NCBI GenBank assembly: GCA_030685235.1 | Contig: MU839114.1 | Coordinates: 186,001 to 250,000, forward strand | Source: Copromyces sp. CBS 386.78 | Taxonomy: Eukaryota; Ascomycota; Sordariomycetes; Sordariales; Sordariaceae | Direction of reading: 5' to 3' | Length of the DNA stretch: 64,000 nt | Shown here: in pieces, positions 51,633 through 64,000 of the stretch | Layout: every line of letters starts with the position of its first letter | Position numbering within the stretch: position 1 is the stretch's first letter | Notes under the pieces: generated by a model | What the model was told of the DNA's origin: nothing | The model's input: the letters and a program-made list of their open reading frames with translations, nothing else | Databases searched by the model: none | Made by a program: the position numbers and the translations under genes

Positions 51633-51795
51633 GGGGGGGGGGGGGGGGGGGGGGTAACCAAAACCAATTGCAACGGAAAAACCCGCCATTGGGAAAACCA
51701 AATTTTTGAATTAACGGTTGGGGTGGTTTTAGTTGGGGGCCCNNNNNNNNNNGCCCCCCCCCCCCCCCCCCCGCCGCCCCCGCCCCCCCCCCCCC
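51633..51795. other. homopolymer runs around an assembly gap
   Basis: A run of 22 G (51,633-51,654), then 88 bases rich in doubled letters, then ten N (51,743-51,752), then a run of 19 C (51,754-51,772) and a second C run up to about 51,795. The bases between the runs look like poor-quality reads. Confidence 0.9.
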
Positions 51796-54700
51796 TCTCC
51801 AATTCCACTTGCAACGTCAACTCGCTCGATGAGGAAAAGCAGATTTGTGAATGAAGCGTTGGCGTGCTTTCTCTTCGGCGACCAAAAGACTTTGATAAAC
51901 AGCCAACATCCAACCAAAGTCAAAATCAGAATCCCACGCCCGAGAGAAAGCCGTGACTTTGTGTTGTTCTCTGCTCTCCTCTTGCCTGACCAAACCGTTT
52001 TCGGTTAGGACGACTTCGGCACCTAGGGGTCCTCAACAAAAACTTCCCTGATTTGATATCGGCGGCTTGGCTTTTGTCAAGGACCAGATCTCTACCAAGA
52101 TTACCACGATACGGTTGCAATACCGCTGGCCCCTGGTCATCACAGCCGCGATGTGAGAGCAAAGAGCGTTGCTTGGGGGGCCAGGCAGTTGCATGGTTAC
52201 ACCAAGAGCGACTGACAAGTGTCAGAGGGAGAATGGCCATTGGTCGAAAATTCGACATGCAGCACGCAAGCCAAGCGAACAAGGCAAAGGGAGAATAAAA
52301 ATCTCAGACACTCACAGCAACGAACAACAGCGCTAGCCACGTTGTTGAGCACAACGGAGCGAGGAGGCCGGCCTGCAGCAGACCGCCAAGCGGCAGTCAA
52401 GAAGACATCGGCAGGCCGGACCAGTCGGGGCCTCCGTGAGCCGACCTCTGTTCACGGCCAAGTGGAGCATTTCTGGCAAGGACCAGGCCGCGAAAGGCCG
52501 ATGCCGCGGCGTGGAGCCATGACTCGGGAGAAATCAACAAGCGAGCAACCAACTCGATGCTGCTCGTAGCGGTTTGTTCCGGCCAGGCTTTACAAGAGGT
52601 GCATTTTGCCACAAAGAGCCAACCTTCCGATCCCGATGGTGCAGATGCCGGCGATGATGATTGTGGTGAGGATACCGAGGGGTGTCTAGTGATTTGAAGA
52701 TGTCGTCGAGCTCATCCGCTGTTTACCCTGTTTTTGGAACAGGTTTCTAGAAGCTGTTGCGGGCGCTGCCGCTGCCGTTGCCCCTTGCCAGTGGACAGCT
52801 GCCGTCGGCAATGGCTTCTTAGAACAGTTGACGTTGCACCCGTGTGGAAAACGCTCTGATGGAGCACAAAAGCTTGAACTTCTGATAGACTCAAGATGAT
52901 ACGAATCAGGAGAGCTTCAGATTGTCTCAGGCCTCGTAGGCTGTGAACTCACGAGTTGTGTCCCGGACAGCCAACGAGGCGGTTGTCCTTGCACTTCACC
53001 GTTCTTCGTTGCCGGCAACAACGCCAAGTAATAAAGGCCGTAGTGTAATAGGTCGCCTACAGCAGGCTTATCACTGCTGCATCGGTGTAATCGGCACTCT
53101 GAGAGGTGGCTGACACTCTGTAGCGCTCGCTGGAAAGGGGGTGTGCTTTGGTGTGCATTGTTGAAGCAGGTCCAGCAGGTCATTGATGATTGATGATCTC
53201 GATAATCGGGCAGAAACTCTCATTGGCCTGGGTCAACATCACAAACACTCAGCAACCGGCCAACTGCTATACACATTCGGTCGGGTTCCTTTTGATCCCC
53301 TTTTGATCATATTTTCAGGCCATTTGTTGCAGCCCGCGGAGCACGGTCACGACCACCAAGGCGTTGCTTCCTCTTCCCTTTGACGGACCTGCACAAATTG
53401 CATTCGACGCCAGCTCTGGGTGTTTGGAAAGGTCCCTGTGTCTCTGACCAGGCTTGCCAGTGCGTAACGAAGTCGAAATTTCGAAATTTCAACTGCAGTT
53501 GCAAAGTTGCGGCCGTGAAATCCTCGCGTTGAGTTCCTTCAGACCGAGGTTGGACAATGCATCTGTGTTAGCGTTGCAAGATCCCGGCGGCGATCATCAG
53601 CCATGAATTTACTGGAGGGTATTTACTGGCAGTTTACTGGCGAAACGAACGCACCCTAAAACGCCAAGACGGATTTCCATTTCAGGAATCACCGCCGAGG
53701 TCGCAGCTCGCAGATGGTTCGCTCGCCCATTCATGTCTAGCGCGAGATGCAGAATCGGGTTTTGGTCGTAGTCGCCCGTCATTTGGTGAAAAAAACGAAG
53801 CCGACCGCCAAGGCGCCGGGGATGAGTGTTCTTGACTTTGCAGTGATGAGACGACAGTGCAGGGGGGTACGAAGAAGGGCCGGGGGCTTGCTTCGAGAAG
53901 GTGTTGTTACTCGTTACGGTACCGTACGTACTCGCAAGGCTTGGGTGTCGCGGCAACGGGGATGAACACTCCGGGCTTTGTGATTTCTGCGAGCCTGTGC
54001 AACATGCACACAGAGGTTGGACCATGGTGCAGACGCTCCCCAAGATCATCGGGGTAATGATGAGCGAAGGCAGCCCGCGTGTCGGACCAAGTTATTTGAT
54101 GAGAAGGGTGGGAGAAAAGCCAGGGACCGCCTCACCATGGCATTCCGGAGAGCGGTCCTTAGATGCCGGTGGAAGACACCGACTGCTTCAGGACGAAACC
54201 GCCTTCGTATTGTTAAGCCTGGGAAGCGGTTAAGCAAAAGGGTTGGCTGACCTTGCTGCAAAACGAAGATCATGGATGAGTTAGCCTGGCCAGTGAAATT
54301 GGCTGGCCATCGGTGTGTCGGCGAGAATGGCGGATGGCTCGGTGGTTAATTATTAGGGGTCCTTGATCCCAGACTCAGATGCGTGTTTCAAGAGAATGGC
54401 TGGCTTGTTCATATGAGATGGCGTCGTCTTCTACGGGTCAGCAGAGCTATAAAACGACGCCTTGTACGATGGCATACCCATTTCGCTACTGTTCCCAATG
54501 TTGGGATGTTGTCAAGAGCGGATTCCCATCTAGCATGGCATGGCCCGTCATTCCGGAGACGAAGACGGGCAACACTGGAGCACTCGAGCCGCCGCTGGAT
54601 TGGTTTGGACCGGGGGCAGATTGGGGGCTTCTTGGCCCGCTTGGTCGTTCCATAACGAAAACCCGGGTGTGGGGGGCAGTTGATGTGGTGGTTGAATATC

Positions 54701-57700
54701 CAGAATATCAGAGACAGAAACAGAAGCCAACGGCGGTTGCGGAATTGCGGTTGGCTTGTAAACCATCATCGACTTCGGTTCACAAGCAAGAAAAGAGTGT
54801 GTCGCCAACTCTGGACTTCGTAAGCTCGGGCATAGCTCGGACAGAATGGCGTACCTTATGCAAAGATCACGCAACTTGCTCGTCACACTCCGACCTCGTC
54901 CCTTCCGCTTCTGTAGGAAGTTGTTTTACGCTGGGAAAGAGGCACTGCAGTAGGTACCACGGGGATATTGTGCCGGCAGCCTAGCCGTTCTTGCCTGTTT
55001 GTGATGCCCTGCGATGATGGGTGAAATTGTTTGGTTGTGCATGGCCATGTTCTTGTCGAACTGGCAGGAACAATGCCAATTGATGGAAGCGACCTCCATG
55101 CCTTCCAATTGGACCATGTTCGACCAAAGGCTTCTTCCGTGTCTTCTCCTGGACCGCGCTGCCCTTTGGAGGAAACTGCCATGATGAGTTTTCTGCCGGA
55201 GTCGGCAAGCAACAGTCATCCAGCCATGGTGTCGCTTTCCGCGGTACCTGGCAAATGGGAATTGTAAGGAAGATACCTTAGGTAGTGTAGCCATACCGGC
55301 CCCATGTGGGGGACTCGAATTTCCTGGAGAGGAAAGGGCATCCGTTGTCGTCGTCATTGCCAGCTTTCGGTTCTTGGGGGTCGAATCGTCCTGGTAACAT
55401 TTCCATCTCCCGTTTCCAGGTGGTTGGAGTGAGGAGGATCGAGGGTTCATTATGACACAGTGTTGCATCCAAGAACGCCACCTGCCCTGCCTACCTTTGA
55501 GACAGGGGACTGGCAGTACATCCCGGTACTTCATGATGGAAAAGGTGTGGGAGGTCGTTGAAGCTGATTTGACGAAGCGAACGTCGAACACAACCCGTCT
55601 GCCGCCTCTGTAGAGGTACGTCTTTGGATAGTCTCTCACTCGATTAGCAACGCCAAAGACGACACATCTCACGCAGTAATGTGACGACACAAGAATCCGG
55701 CTTAGTATGTTCTATTCTCCTGTTCCGACCGGCTGATAGGCGAGTTACCTATGTATTCGTTCGGAAGCCGTGGAAGGCTCACGGTCAGTGGTAAACATCC
55801 AATTTTGGACACCCCCCCAATTGTAGCAGGTGATTGATAAGGTAGCCGTGCATTCAGATATCAAATCACTCGCCAAGCGACCAACAAGATGGAGGTTGGG
55901 TCCTTCGCGGGGCAGGTGGGCAGGTGGGGAGTCTGTTCAACGACACCTCTCGATACCTCCGGCTTCGGGTAGCTCCCGTTCGTCGAGGTCGTCGTCGCCG
56001 ACAAGCTCTGCATATCGCGATGCAGGGCGCGCATTTCGGTACGATACCATCGCATACTCGAGTTGCATGTGGTGACGGACTGACGCTACCGCAGAGACAG
56101 TTCACGACCTGTGGCCCAAGCACTGTAGCAGTGCAGTCATGAGCCTGACTCGTCTGCTAGCGACGTGGCATGCTCTTTGTAACGGCTGTCGCGAATGCCG
56201 CGGCAGGCAGGACTTGGCTGCGACATTGGCCCACGAAATCCTGAAGCGAGAGAAGCTATTCTCGAAAGGCAATCGAGTGTTGTCGACAACGCTGCACTTT
56301 TGACGATGGATGTTGCTCGTTGCTTTTGATATCGATACTCCAACATCCGGCTCCAGCAATCGGTTTTAACCTCTGTGGGGGGTTCAGCCGGCTTCTAGAA
56401 GTGGAAGATGCCCCAAAATGCCCCTCATATCTCCAATTTTCTTCATGTTGCACAGAACCCGCAGGAGTGGGTTCACGATCAGGACCCTCCCAGAGCCTCA
56501 CCTCAGTTCTCGGATCTGCCCTGCTGCCCAGCTCTCCACAGGCACACACACTGGGAGGGGGCTGCCGCCGCCATTCCAGCGACGCCACTGGTGAGACTCG
56601 AGACACCAGTCCGACACCATCAGCGGCTCGCATCGCATTCCTCCAGATCCCCCAACGACAAATGATGCTGGCCAGCACGCGACAGTGCTGAGGGTCCTCG
56701 AGGGGTCCCTGGGGGGATTGGGCCCTGTGGTCCTCCCAACGGTGCCTCCAACGCGGAGACGCGTGCGGGTTGCGGTTGCGGCTAACGCGCCGCCGCATCT
56801 GACAGTGTCGCAGCAACCAGAGATCTGACTGATGAGATCTTGCAGCAACGCAAGAAAGCCTGAAACCCAACGAGGCAAACCCCTACGCAGCAGTAGTATT
56901 CGTCGACGGTGAGGTGGTGAGCGATAGGGTAAACAATGTTCCCTCCTCGGCGCCCAAGGTAACAAGCCCCTTTTCTTGCGTCCTGTGTCGGTTACGAAAT
57001 GTCGAAATTCATTGCGATGGCAGGCAAGCGAAGACTTCACAGAATCTCATGGTAATTTTGGTTGAAATTACTCGAAATCACCCATGGTGTCCTTCGGTCA
57101 TCAATCCCTTGTCTGCGTCGTCGTCATTCATCGTCGACGATGGAACGGTACGGGCGGTACGTCCACCACAGTGCTAGCTGTCCAAGCAAACCCCCCTCTC
57201 CGTTCGGCCATCAGAAGACAGCGGTCAATGAAAAGACAAGGACAGGGCTCTCTCTTCAGGCTCGTTCGACTCTTGACTCGCTGATGCTGCACATCATCCC
57301 TCCAATCTGCCAAAAAAACTTCGACCCATCCGACAGATGCGGTCCCATCTCTCTACTTGCAAGTTGCAACAGCATCGATTTGTGCTACAGCGTTCCCGTC
57401 GCCGCAGACAACGTTGCTCTTTTATTTCAGTTGACCTCTCGTCATGGTTGTCCAAAGCCACAGCTTCGTGGAGGACACAGCAAGAGATATCTGGACAAGA
57501 GTTGGGGCAGTTGCTAATTTCTCCAGTAATTGGTTGAACCAGGGACTAGAGTCTAGGGGGTCACTGAAAACTTCCGAAGATGCCAAAATGCAGCAGCGGC
57601 GTTTTAGTCGCTAGTAACTAGCACAAGCTCTTTTCTCACTCCGCCGAGCATATTGTCGGTGTGCACTGTGCAGTCGAGGCAGTGTATTCAAAGGTTACCA

Positions 57701-60700
57701 AGACCCGAGTCGCGAACTACACTATAGAGATCTCGGTGCACTTCAGTGACTTCTTTCCTCGTACAAGCAGTGCCTCGAGGAAGAGGAACTGACGAGTGGG
57801 AGAACCGGACCCTCACCGCAACTTCTGCACTCTTTATTCGTTCCCCTTGCTCAGACTTGACGAACAACAGTGATGAGTGATGAGAGGTATCAAACAGTCA
57901 GTAAACAAAGACAACTTCAATTGCCACTTCTATGAGCGAGTTACCAAAGTCTTTTCACCACTGCAACCCAATGCTGACGATAAGCCGGGCATCATTGCCT
58001 TCAGGAACTTCTGGGCTCTGTCCCAGTGCAGTAGGCTAAAACCAGCAACATGCCCGAGATTCAGCAAGTGTCTACCAAGTGCCGGCCTGGCTTCTTCGCA
58101 GGAGACCTGGTCCCTGCTGGCCCAAGACGTGATGTCGACTAACGTCGACGTACGGCGAGTACAGCCAAGTAGCCTCGTTGGCCAGCAAATCAAGTTATTT
58201 CTGCTTGTCGCCGTCTTCGCCGTCGTCGATATCTCTTGGAGGAATGGATGTCCATTGCATCGGGGATCATGCTGCCAAATCCCAACCAAACATGGATTTG
58301 CTTTCGGGAGAGGCACAAGCGCTACTGCGGATGGTGATGCGCGGTTTTCCTTCGTTCTCTTCTGTTCTGACGAGTTGGTTGCCAGTTCTATCACAATTTT
58401 ACACCCCTCCTCTCTAGTACCGCAATGCTGAAGTCCTTCGGTGTTATTTACGGTAACTATCATAGTGTCCGCATTGCCCTTGCCAACCTTCCTCCAGGAC
58501 AATCTGATATTCCTCTATGCGCTCCTGTTTGAAAGTCCACGGATTGGCGCAAACATGACACTAGCCCACTACTTTTACATAGTAGTATCTGCTCCCTACG
58601 AGCGGAACGCTTGGTAGACTCCAAAGTGTGCTTGTAAAACTAGGTATATCTCGTTTACTTGCTGAGAGCTGAATAGGTAACACACTTGACGAATCGAGAC
58701 TCTTTGAGCCCGAGGGCAAACTAAAGGACGTGCTTAGAGGAACATCGGCCGAGTACAAACGGCAACAAATGGAAGCACGAGGCATCATTCACACTCTTTC
58801 AAAATCGTATGTCGTTAGTCAGCTACAGGCCGAGCTCGTCATGGAAGCATATGGATATCTTCTCGCAACTGGAAACCAAACTTGCTAGAGCAGAGCGCCA
58901 CGATATGTGTAGATCTCGGACACTCTGGCGGGCTCGGCATGCCCGACCTCCCCTAACCGCCTTTTCAGCGAATCCTTCTTAACTGATTGAAACGTTGTCG
59001 ATGATCTTTCTCTCTGGTCCATCTTTGCTTGAGAACAATGACAGCGGTTACTTTTGGGAGTGGCAGTGACGAGCGCATCGCTTGAACACAGAAGCGCTAC
59101 CGGCTGTGACAGTCCGAAGTGCACCATGTCTGCCACCACTTGCCTATGTCGGACGGTAATAACTCGCGTTTGTAGACGAGAGGGTATGATTGCGAATCGA
59201 AACAATGGGCGCCACAAGATTTCAATCTCTGCGCATAACAAATGTATACTTCCCGCTTCCAGACCAAGATATAACATTGTGAAGCCATTACTAAGGTTTG
59301 GATGGCTTGCGTAAGCCTTGACCGCAATCGAAGGAGAGAATTTGGAACTTGCCGCCACAACTGACAATCCATCTTCGTCTAGCGAGGCCTTCGTAAAAAC
59401 AACAATGAAGACTTCACCTTTGAGCCATGATGTCGAAGAAAGTCAGGGTCGTAATCAATACAAGTCGTAAACTTCACCCAGAATGTAACCTCCTTAACTT
59501 TACAATGGCCCAAGGGGTCGTTTCGGAAGTAACGCAGGGTACAATGTGATGCAGAAGCAGCGCTAAAATAGCTTGGGTACAGAAAAATACATTTCAGAAG
59601 AGAAACTCCCGCAATCTAACCGCATTCTTACACCGTGCATCCATGAGGTCACTTTGTCAGATTCTTTCTGTCGAGGTTCACCGTCACGGTCATGTATACG
59701 AGAAATTCTGTGTATACCAACAGCTGTCAACTCGGTGAAATCTCAAATGATGATGGGAACAACAAAAAGGAACAGGGAAAATTGGGAAGCCAAAGACAAA
59801 TTTGCCAGCAACCAGATCGCTTCTTTCCTCGGTGGTTGCTTGATTAGTGGCCAACTGAGCTATCAGACTGGCGCAACGGGAATCGATGAAAGTTGAAAAC
59901 ACCGCGACTCAGAACCGCGTCACCAAGTTGTCCAGAGGCTGACCATCTTCACGAAGCCTTGACTTCCCGTTGTCGTGGAAACAGTAACAGACGAAGGCAC
60001 GAGGAATCAGTACATGGTGCCCGGAGTCCCAAGAACCAAGGTACTGATGGCTTTAATTCACCTCGATAACCTCTTCACCCTTCCGGGTTTGCACGCCCAA
60101 GTCGTTCCGTGACAGACCAGATGAAAACAGTCCGGTGTTGAATGACATTGCATGCTGTTGTACGGCCTTGCACCAAACCCGGCAATTCCCGCTATGCTCT
60201 CGGGAACAGAACCTTCAAACAAGCCGGTGCAAAGTCGCAATACACCATCAAAACACCAACTTCCATTTCATATCGCCATTGTTGTCGAAGGATAGGTAAT
60301 GTGAAGTGACTAGCAACCTCAACTCTCTCTCTCTGTCCGACTCTGTCGTCTCTCTGGTCCGCGCGTGCCCGGATTGAAGGAACCCCTGCTCTCCGTGCTC
60401 GCTCTCCGACGGTTTCCTTCAATGTCCGCTTTGTGTTCGTTTCAACCACCTGGTTTTCCCCCTTCACGTTTCTCTCTGTGACATTGAATCGTCCTTCGAA
60501 TCTGAACGAGCACCAGCAGCAACTGGGCCGTTCGAGAAACCTTCCGAACCAAAAGCAAAAGATGGACAAATAGCAATGATGAAGCAGCAACAGCAGCAGC
60601 AGGCCAACAGGTGCACAAAATGTTATACATCGGAGACGTGTGGATATTCACAAGTCACCGTCTGGATGCCCAAGACGTTTTATTTCCCGTCTCAATCAGT

Positions 60701-61443
60701 CCAATCTAGAGGAGGGCCTGTGAAAATATCCCCGCTGGAATTTCTGGACCCCCGGTGAGCGGTACGTACCTTCAATTGCGCTACGTGATTGGAGCTAGTA
60801 GGCTACGTAAGACCCATGCTATCCACTCATCCGATTCCCCCCTTCGCAGCTTTCACCAGCGCACAGGCAAGGACCTAGCACACTTTTTAGTACCTTGTAG
60901 TCTTGTACCTCTCAGAGTGACGCTGGCCTCCTTGACCGGCAGCGGCACCTACAAAAAGCGATGGCTCCACTTCTGTCCTCCGCCCATTTTTTCTCTCCAC
61001 CTACCATTCTTTTTTCCTTTTGAGCCTCAACCCAAAGTTCAGGCTTAGGGCATTCTCCACCCACCTCTACGTGTGTATACTCGTCCAACAAGCTCGTCGC
61101 CGGCATCAACCACGATACTGGATCGCAGCTTCATCTCCCAGCGCCACACACGAATTCTCCACCAGCGGCCTGTCGCACCACCCAAAACAACGTTGTAGCG
61201 TCGTCGCATTACTGTCAAGAAAGGGTTCCGTCCACCTGTACTGTCAAGACTTTTACCGGCAACGGGCTCGAGTGCATCGTCGGGCAAACAAGCGCAACGC
61301 AGGTCTTTTTTCCTTGCCTTGCTACCCAATTCCGAGCCATTGGTCTTCAGGAGTCTCTCCAGCCAACGCGCCTTCGGTTGAAGATCCAAGTCGTCCGAGA
61401 CACTGAGTCGCCAGAAGAACCCTATTCGCGCCCCCGTTGCCGG
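51796..61443. other. gene-free region upstream of con7
   Basis: Nearly 10 kb of ordinary base composition without a gene I can support. The longest frames (54,379-54,984 plus, 54,926-55,690 minus, 56,256-56,870 minus) have no domain, overlap one another in opposite directions and do not extend across plausible splice sites. The part from about 60,300 to 61,440 is CT-rich and probably includes the con7 promoter and leader. Long untranslated leaders or non-coding transcripts could fill some of it; I see no direct evidence. Confidence 0.45.
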
Positions 61444-61476
61444 ATGGTTTTTTCTGTGCTCGCTGCTTCAGGGTAA
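61444..61476 (+). promoter_or_regulatory. upstream open reading frame in the con7 leader
   Basis: An ATG at 61,444 opens a ten-codon frame (MVFSVLAASG) ending TAA at 61,476, just 15 bases before the con7 ATG at 61,492. If transcribed, most scanning ribosomes would meet it first. An alternative is that GCTTCAG at 61,465-61,471 is the acceptor of a leader intron, which would remove it. Confidence 0.45.
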
Positions 61477-61491
61477 TTTTCGAGACGGATT

Positions 61492-62920
61492 ATGGAAGGT
61501 TTGCCGCACTACTCGACGAATGTCATAAACACGTCGGCAGCTTCATACAATCCTTCGCCTTCCGCCATTTCTCCGCACCAGCTCCAGCAGCAACAGCAAC
61601 AGCAACAGCAACAACAATCCACCGCGACGGCCCCCCCGCAGACACTGCCCCCTCTCCAGCCCAGCAACACGGTCATGCAGCAACCTCCTTCCTACGGCAG
61701 CTACCCTCACACCCCGAGAACTGCAACCCCCAACACGCCTGCTTCTTCTAGCAACATGGCCAGCTACCCTCCCCCTCCTCCCAACGGCGCTGGCCGCGGT
61801 GCTGGCTATCCCATGATGGGCAGCAACCCGTATCCCCAGCAGTCCTACGCGACATCTTCGGCAATGATGCCCCAGTCCACCACCGCCGCCTCGCATCCCC
61901 AGCCCATTGCCCCGGCCCCGTCCCCGGCTAACGGCCGTGTACCCCCGGTGCTCCGCCCGATGCCGGCTGGTGGAGTCATGCAGCCCGGCATGAACTCTCC
62001 CTACGGCCAAAGTCCACTCATCGCCGCTCAGGCGTCCATGCTTCCCGAGGGCGATCAACCCACCCACGTGGTTGGCTCTCAGGGACGCCGTGGCATTCTC
62101 CCTAGCGCCCCGGGAAAGCCCGCTGCGCCGGCTGCCGGCAGCGCGTCTGCGAAGAACCAAATTCCCCAGAAGGATGCCGATGGCAAGTTCCCTTGCCCGC
62201 ACTGCACAAAAACCTACCTCCATGCCAAGCATCTCAAGAGGCATCTACTCCGCCGTAAGTTCATCCCCCAAGCCTTTCTTCTAGTCACTAGGGGGTTCAG
62301 CATTCTGACAGAGTTGAGCAGACACCGGCGACCGCCCTTATATGTGTGTCTTGTGCCGTGATACCTTCTCGAGAAGTGATATTTTGAAGCGCCATTTCAT
62401 CAAGTGCTCCGTTCGTCGCGGTAACCCTACTGGCGCCAGCCATTTGTCGCATCCTCAGGCCCACGTGAAGAAGAATGCGCAAGCCCAACAAAAGGCCATG
62501 GGTGAGGGTGGTGATCTGAACCACATGAACGGTATGGGCAACATGACCGCTGACGGCATGGTCCACCCCTTTGGTCTCATCCCCACCTCTGATAGCATGA
62601 ACAACATGGGCAACAACCAGGATCAACTGTCAAGATCCAGCAGCATCAATAGGATTGATGACCAGAACCGCGACAGGAGAAGCATGACTGCTTCCGCTAT
62701 GGGTGGAACCACTCGCGGAGGCAGCTTCGACCAGACTTACAACGGTCAGGAAGTTAACAGCAACATGACCGCCAACATCAACCCCCAGCTTGCCAACTAC
62801 AGCATGCCCCAGCAGCAGAACGGCATGCAAATGTTTGGTGGATCAGGCGGTACCGATTGGTCCCAGATGTTCCAGAATGGTGCGCAACCTCATACCCATT
62901 TCAAATTTCGTCCTACATAA
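61492..62920 (+). CDS. con7: Con7-type C2H2 zinc-finger transcription factor
   Basis: Exons 61492-62254 and 62322-62920 give 453 residues. The start MEGLPHYSTNVINTSAASY, the LPPLQPSNTVMQQ block, SMLPEGDQPTHVVGSQGRRGILPSAPG and the two fingers are those of the Con7 regulator of Magnaporthe and its relatives. Finger 1 begins at Cys235 (CPHC, then HLKRHLLRH); the junction restores HTGDRPYMC; finger 2 begins at Cys263 (CVLC) and ends HFIKC, a C2HC type. The N-terminal half is Pro/Gln/Ser-rich, with an 11-12 residue polyglutamine run (about 61,578-61,617). The tail is Asn/Met/Gly-rich. Con7 controls conidium shape, cell-wall genes and, in pathogens, appressoria. The end is uncertain: reading through gives FKFRPT and a stop at 62,918, but GTGCGC at about 62,880 with the acceptor TTCAG near 62,951 could make a last short exon. 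Confidence 0.9.
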
Positions 62921-64000
62921 TATGTGTCCTGATCTAATGGTGTGGTTCAGGTCCCGAACGCAATCAAACCCGCGCTTAGGAAACGCCGGTCAAGAATGAA
63001 GAAGCGCAGTGGGAGTATCAGACGACAACCGAGCCGATCCGCCGCACCCCCTCATCCCCGCTGTCGGAGTGAACTGGCTAGCCAAAAACCTCATCAACAA
63101 AAAATACCAAAAATCAACAAAATCCTTTAGTTACCTGGCCAGATCCCTCCGGCACCGCCATGAAATCCGATCGACTAGCATTATAAAGCTGCGTTTTCGG
63201 GTCCGATAATATCCGCGAGCGTTGCTCGCATTACAAACCAGTCCCCATGAATCCTCACGTTTTGCGTATTGGATGTCATACGTTAGCGTTGTTGCGGCGT
63301 GTGCTGATTAGTCATGTGCTTTTCACCGTCGCCCTACAAGCTAATACTCTTCAGGTCTCGAGATCGATGGTGGTTTGGAGCCCTGATGGGTAAGGTCCCT
63401 GAGGCGTTGCTTGGACTCTTTCCAAACGTCTCTTTGAGTCGCGGAAAGTTGACGAGCCTGGCCTTGCGGACCTAAGCGTGTTGTGAGTGGGAGGACCAGA
63501 CTGGAGTTTGAGAGGCACGGCGAAATGATATATACCTGTTCGGTATATGTACAAGCCTCTGGCATGAAGAGAAGAAAAAAAAAATGAAGTGAATACCAAA
63601 ACATCCCAGGACCGCCTCTTGTGTACATCAAATCCATGGACTCGATTGTGTGGCCAAAATATCATTACCTGCTTTTTCTGGATGAACTGGATCGATCAAC
63701 TCAACGACTTCGCATCATGTTTGACATTCCCGGTCCCTTGGCTCCTGGCGCTGTTCCGGCATTGACCCTCAGTTCGATGTTTCCGGATCCCAGTTGCCGT
63801 TGATCTCAGATACGCAACTGAAAATACCGCGGGGCTTCCTCACTTTGACAATAGGGTTGACGCCGCAGTGACGAATGGATGGGGTCCGGATCGTTCACCC
63901 AAAGTCACCACTGAACGTCTGGGTTTTCGCCCGCCGGAGACTATACTGGATGATCAGCGAGAGGGAGTCAGCAATCCTTCTCATACGCGAAGGACGTCGA
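62921..64000. other. con7 3' region and beyond, no gene seen
   Basis: No coding signal in the last 1.1 kb. Frames at 63,341-63,665 minus have no domain and are probably chance. Confidence 0.4.

Noticed and set aside
54926..55690. 254-codon minus-strand frame in the con7 upstream region
   Set aside because: Cys/His/Arg/Ser composition typical of chance frames, no domain, overlapped by plus-strand frames of similar length.
56256..57040. Overlapping 204- and 180-codon minus-strand frames
   Set aside because: Two frames of the same GC-rich stretch are open at once, which points to lack of stops by composition; no domain.

Overview
The window looks like a stretch of a filamentous ascomycete (Sordariomycete) chromosome, most probably Neurospora or a close relative. 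Three things point there: (1) bases 1 to about 11,200 are very A+T-rich, keep CpG but almost lack CpA/TpG, and have no usable reading frame, which is the signature of repeat-induced point mutation (RIP); (2) genes have short introns (mostly 48-110 bp) with GTANGT donors and CTAAC/CTGAC branch points 10-20 bases before the acceptor; (3) protein content (a Con7-type C2H2 factor, a CYP61 sterol C-22 desaturase, the DASH subunit Ask1) is that of a filamentous fungus. All gene models below were built by joining exons by hand; each keeps frame across every junction.

Layout. 1-11,200: RIP-mutated repeat island (heterochromatin relic). 11,982-16,134 (-): MMS1_N/CPSF_A-like beta-propeller protein. 18,005-19,389 (+): TBC1D20/Gyp8-type Rab GAP, convergent with 19,657-21,781 (-) Vps52 of the GARP tether. 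23,070-23,984 (+): eIF5A. 25,090-27,095 (+): Rrn7, Pol I core factor. 27,608-28,418 (+): ubiquitin-L40 fusion whose start codon is split by an intron. 29,114-30,187 (+): Yip1-family membrane protein. 30,900-31,325 (-): Ser-rich orphan with a good TATA box. 31.3-35.4 kb: gene-poor. 35,428-37,235 (+): erg-5. 38,425-39,510 (+): mitochondrial rhodanese-like protein. 39,939-41,518 (-): Ask1. 42,536-43,495 (-): Eaf7 of NuA4, followed by an in-frame minisatellite. 44,235-47,364 (+): gamma-tubulin complex component. 47.4-61.5 kb: 14 kb with no convincing gene, containing a MITE-like element and a sequencing gap. 61,492-62,920 (+): Con7-type zinc-finger regulator.

Most genes are unlinked housekeeping functions: translation and ribosome supply (eIF5A, L40, Rrn7), Golgi/ER trafficking (TBC, Vps52, Yip1), mitosis (Ask1, gamma-tubulin complex), chromatin (Eaf7), sterol synthesis (erg-5). 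I see no biosynthetic or defence cluster. The points most worth a second look are the split start codon with a 7-nt microexon in ubiquitin-L40, the 33/36-bp in-frame repeat array directly behind the Eaf7 stop codon, two small inverted-repeat elements flanked by TA that look like undescribed MITEs, and the long empty region before con7. No tRNA, rRNA or CRISPR was recognised.
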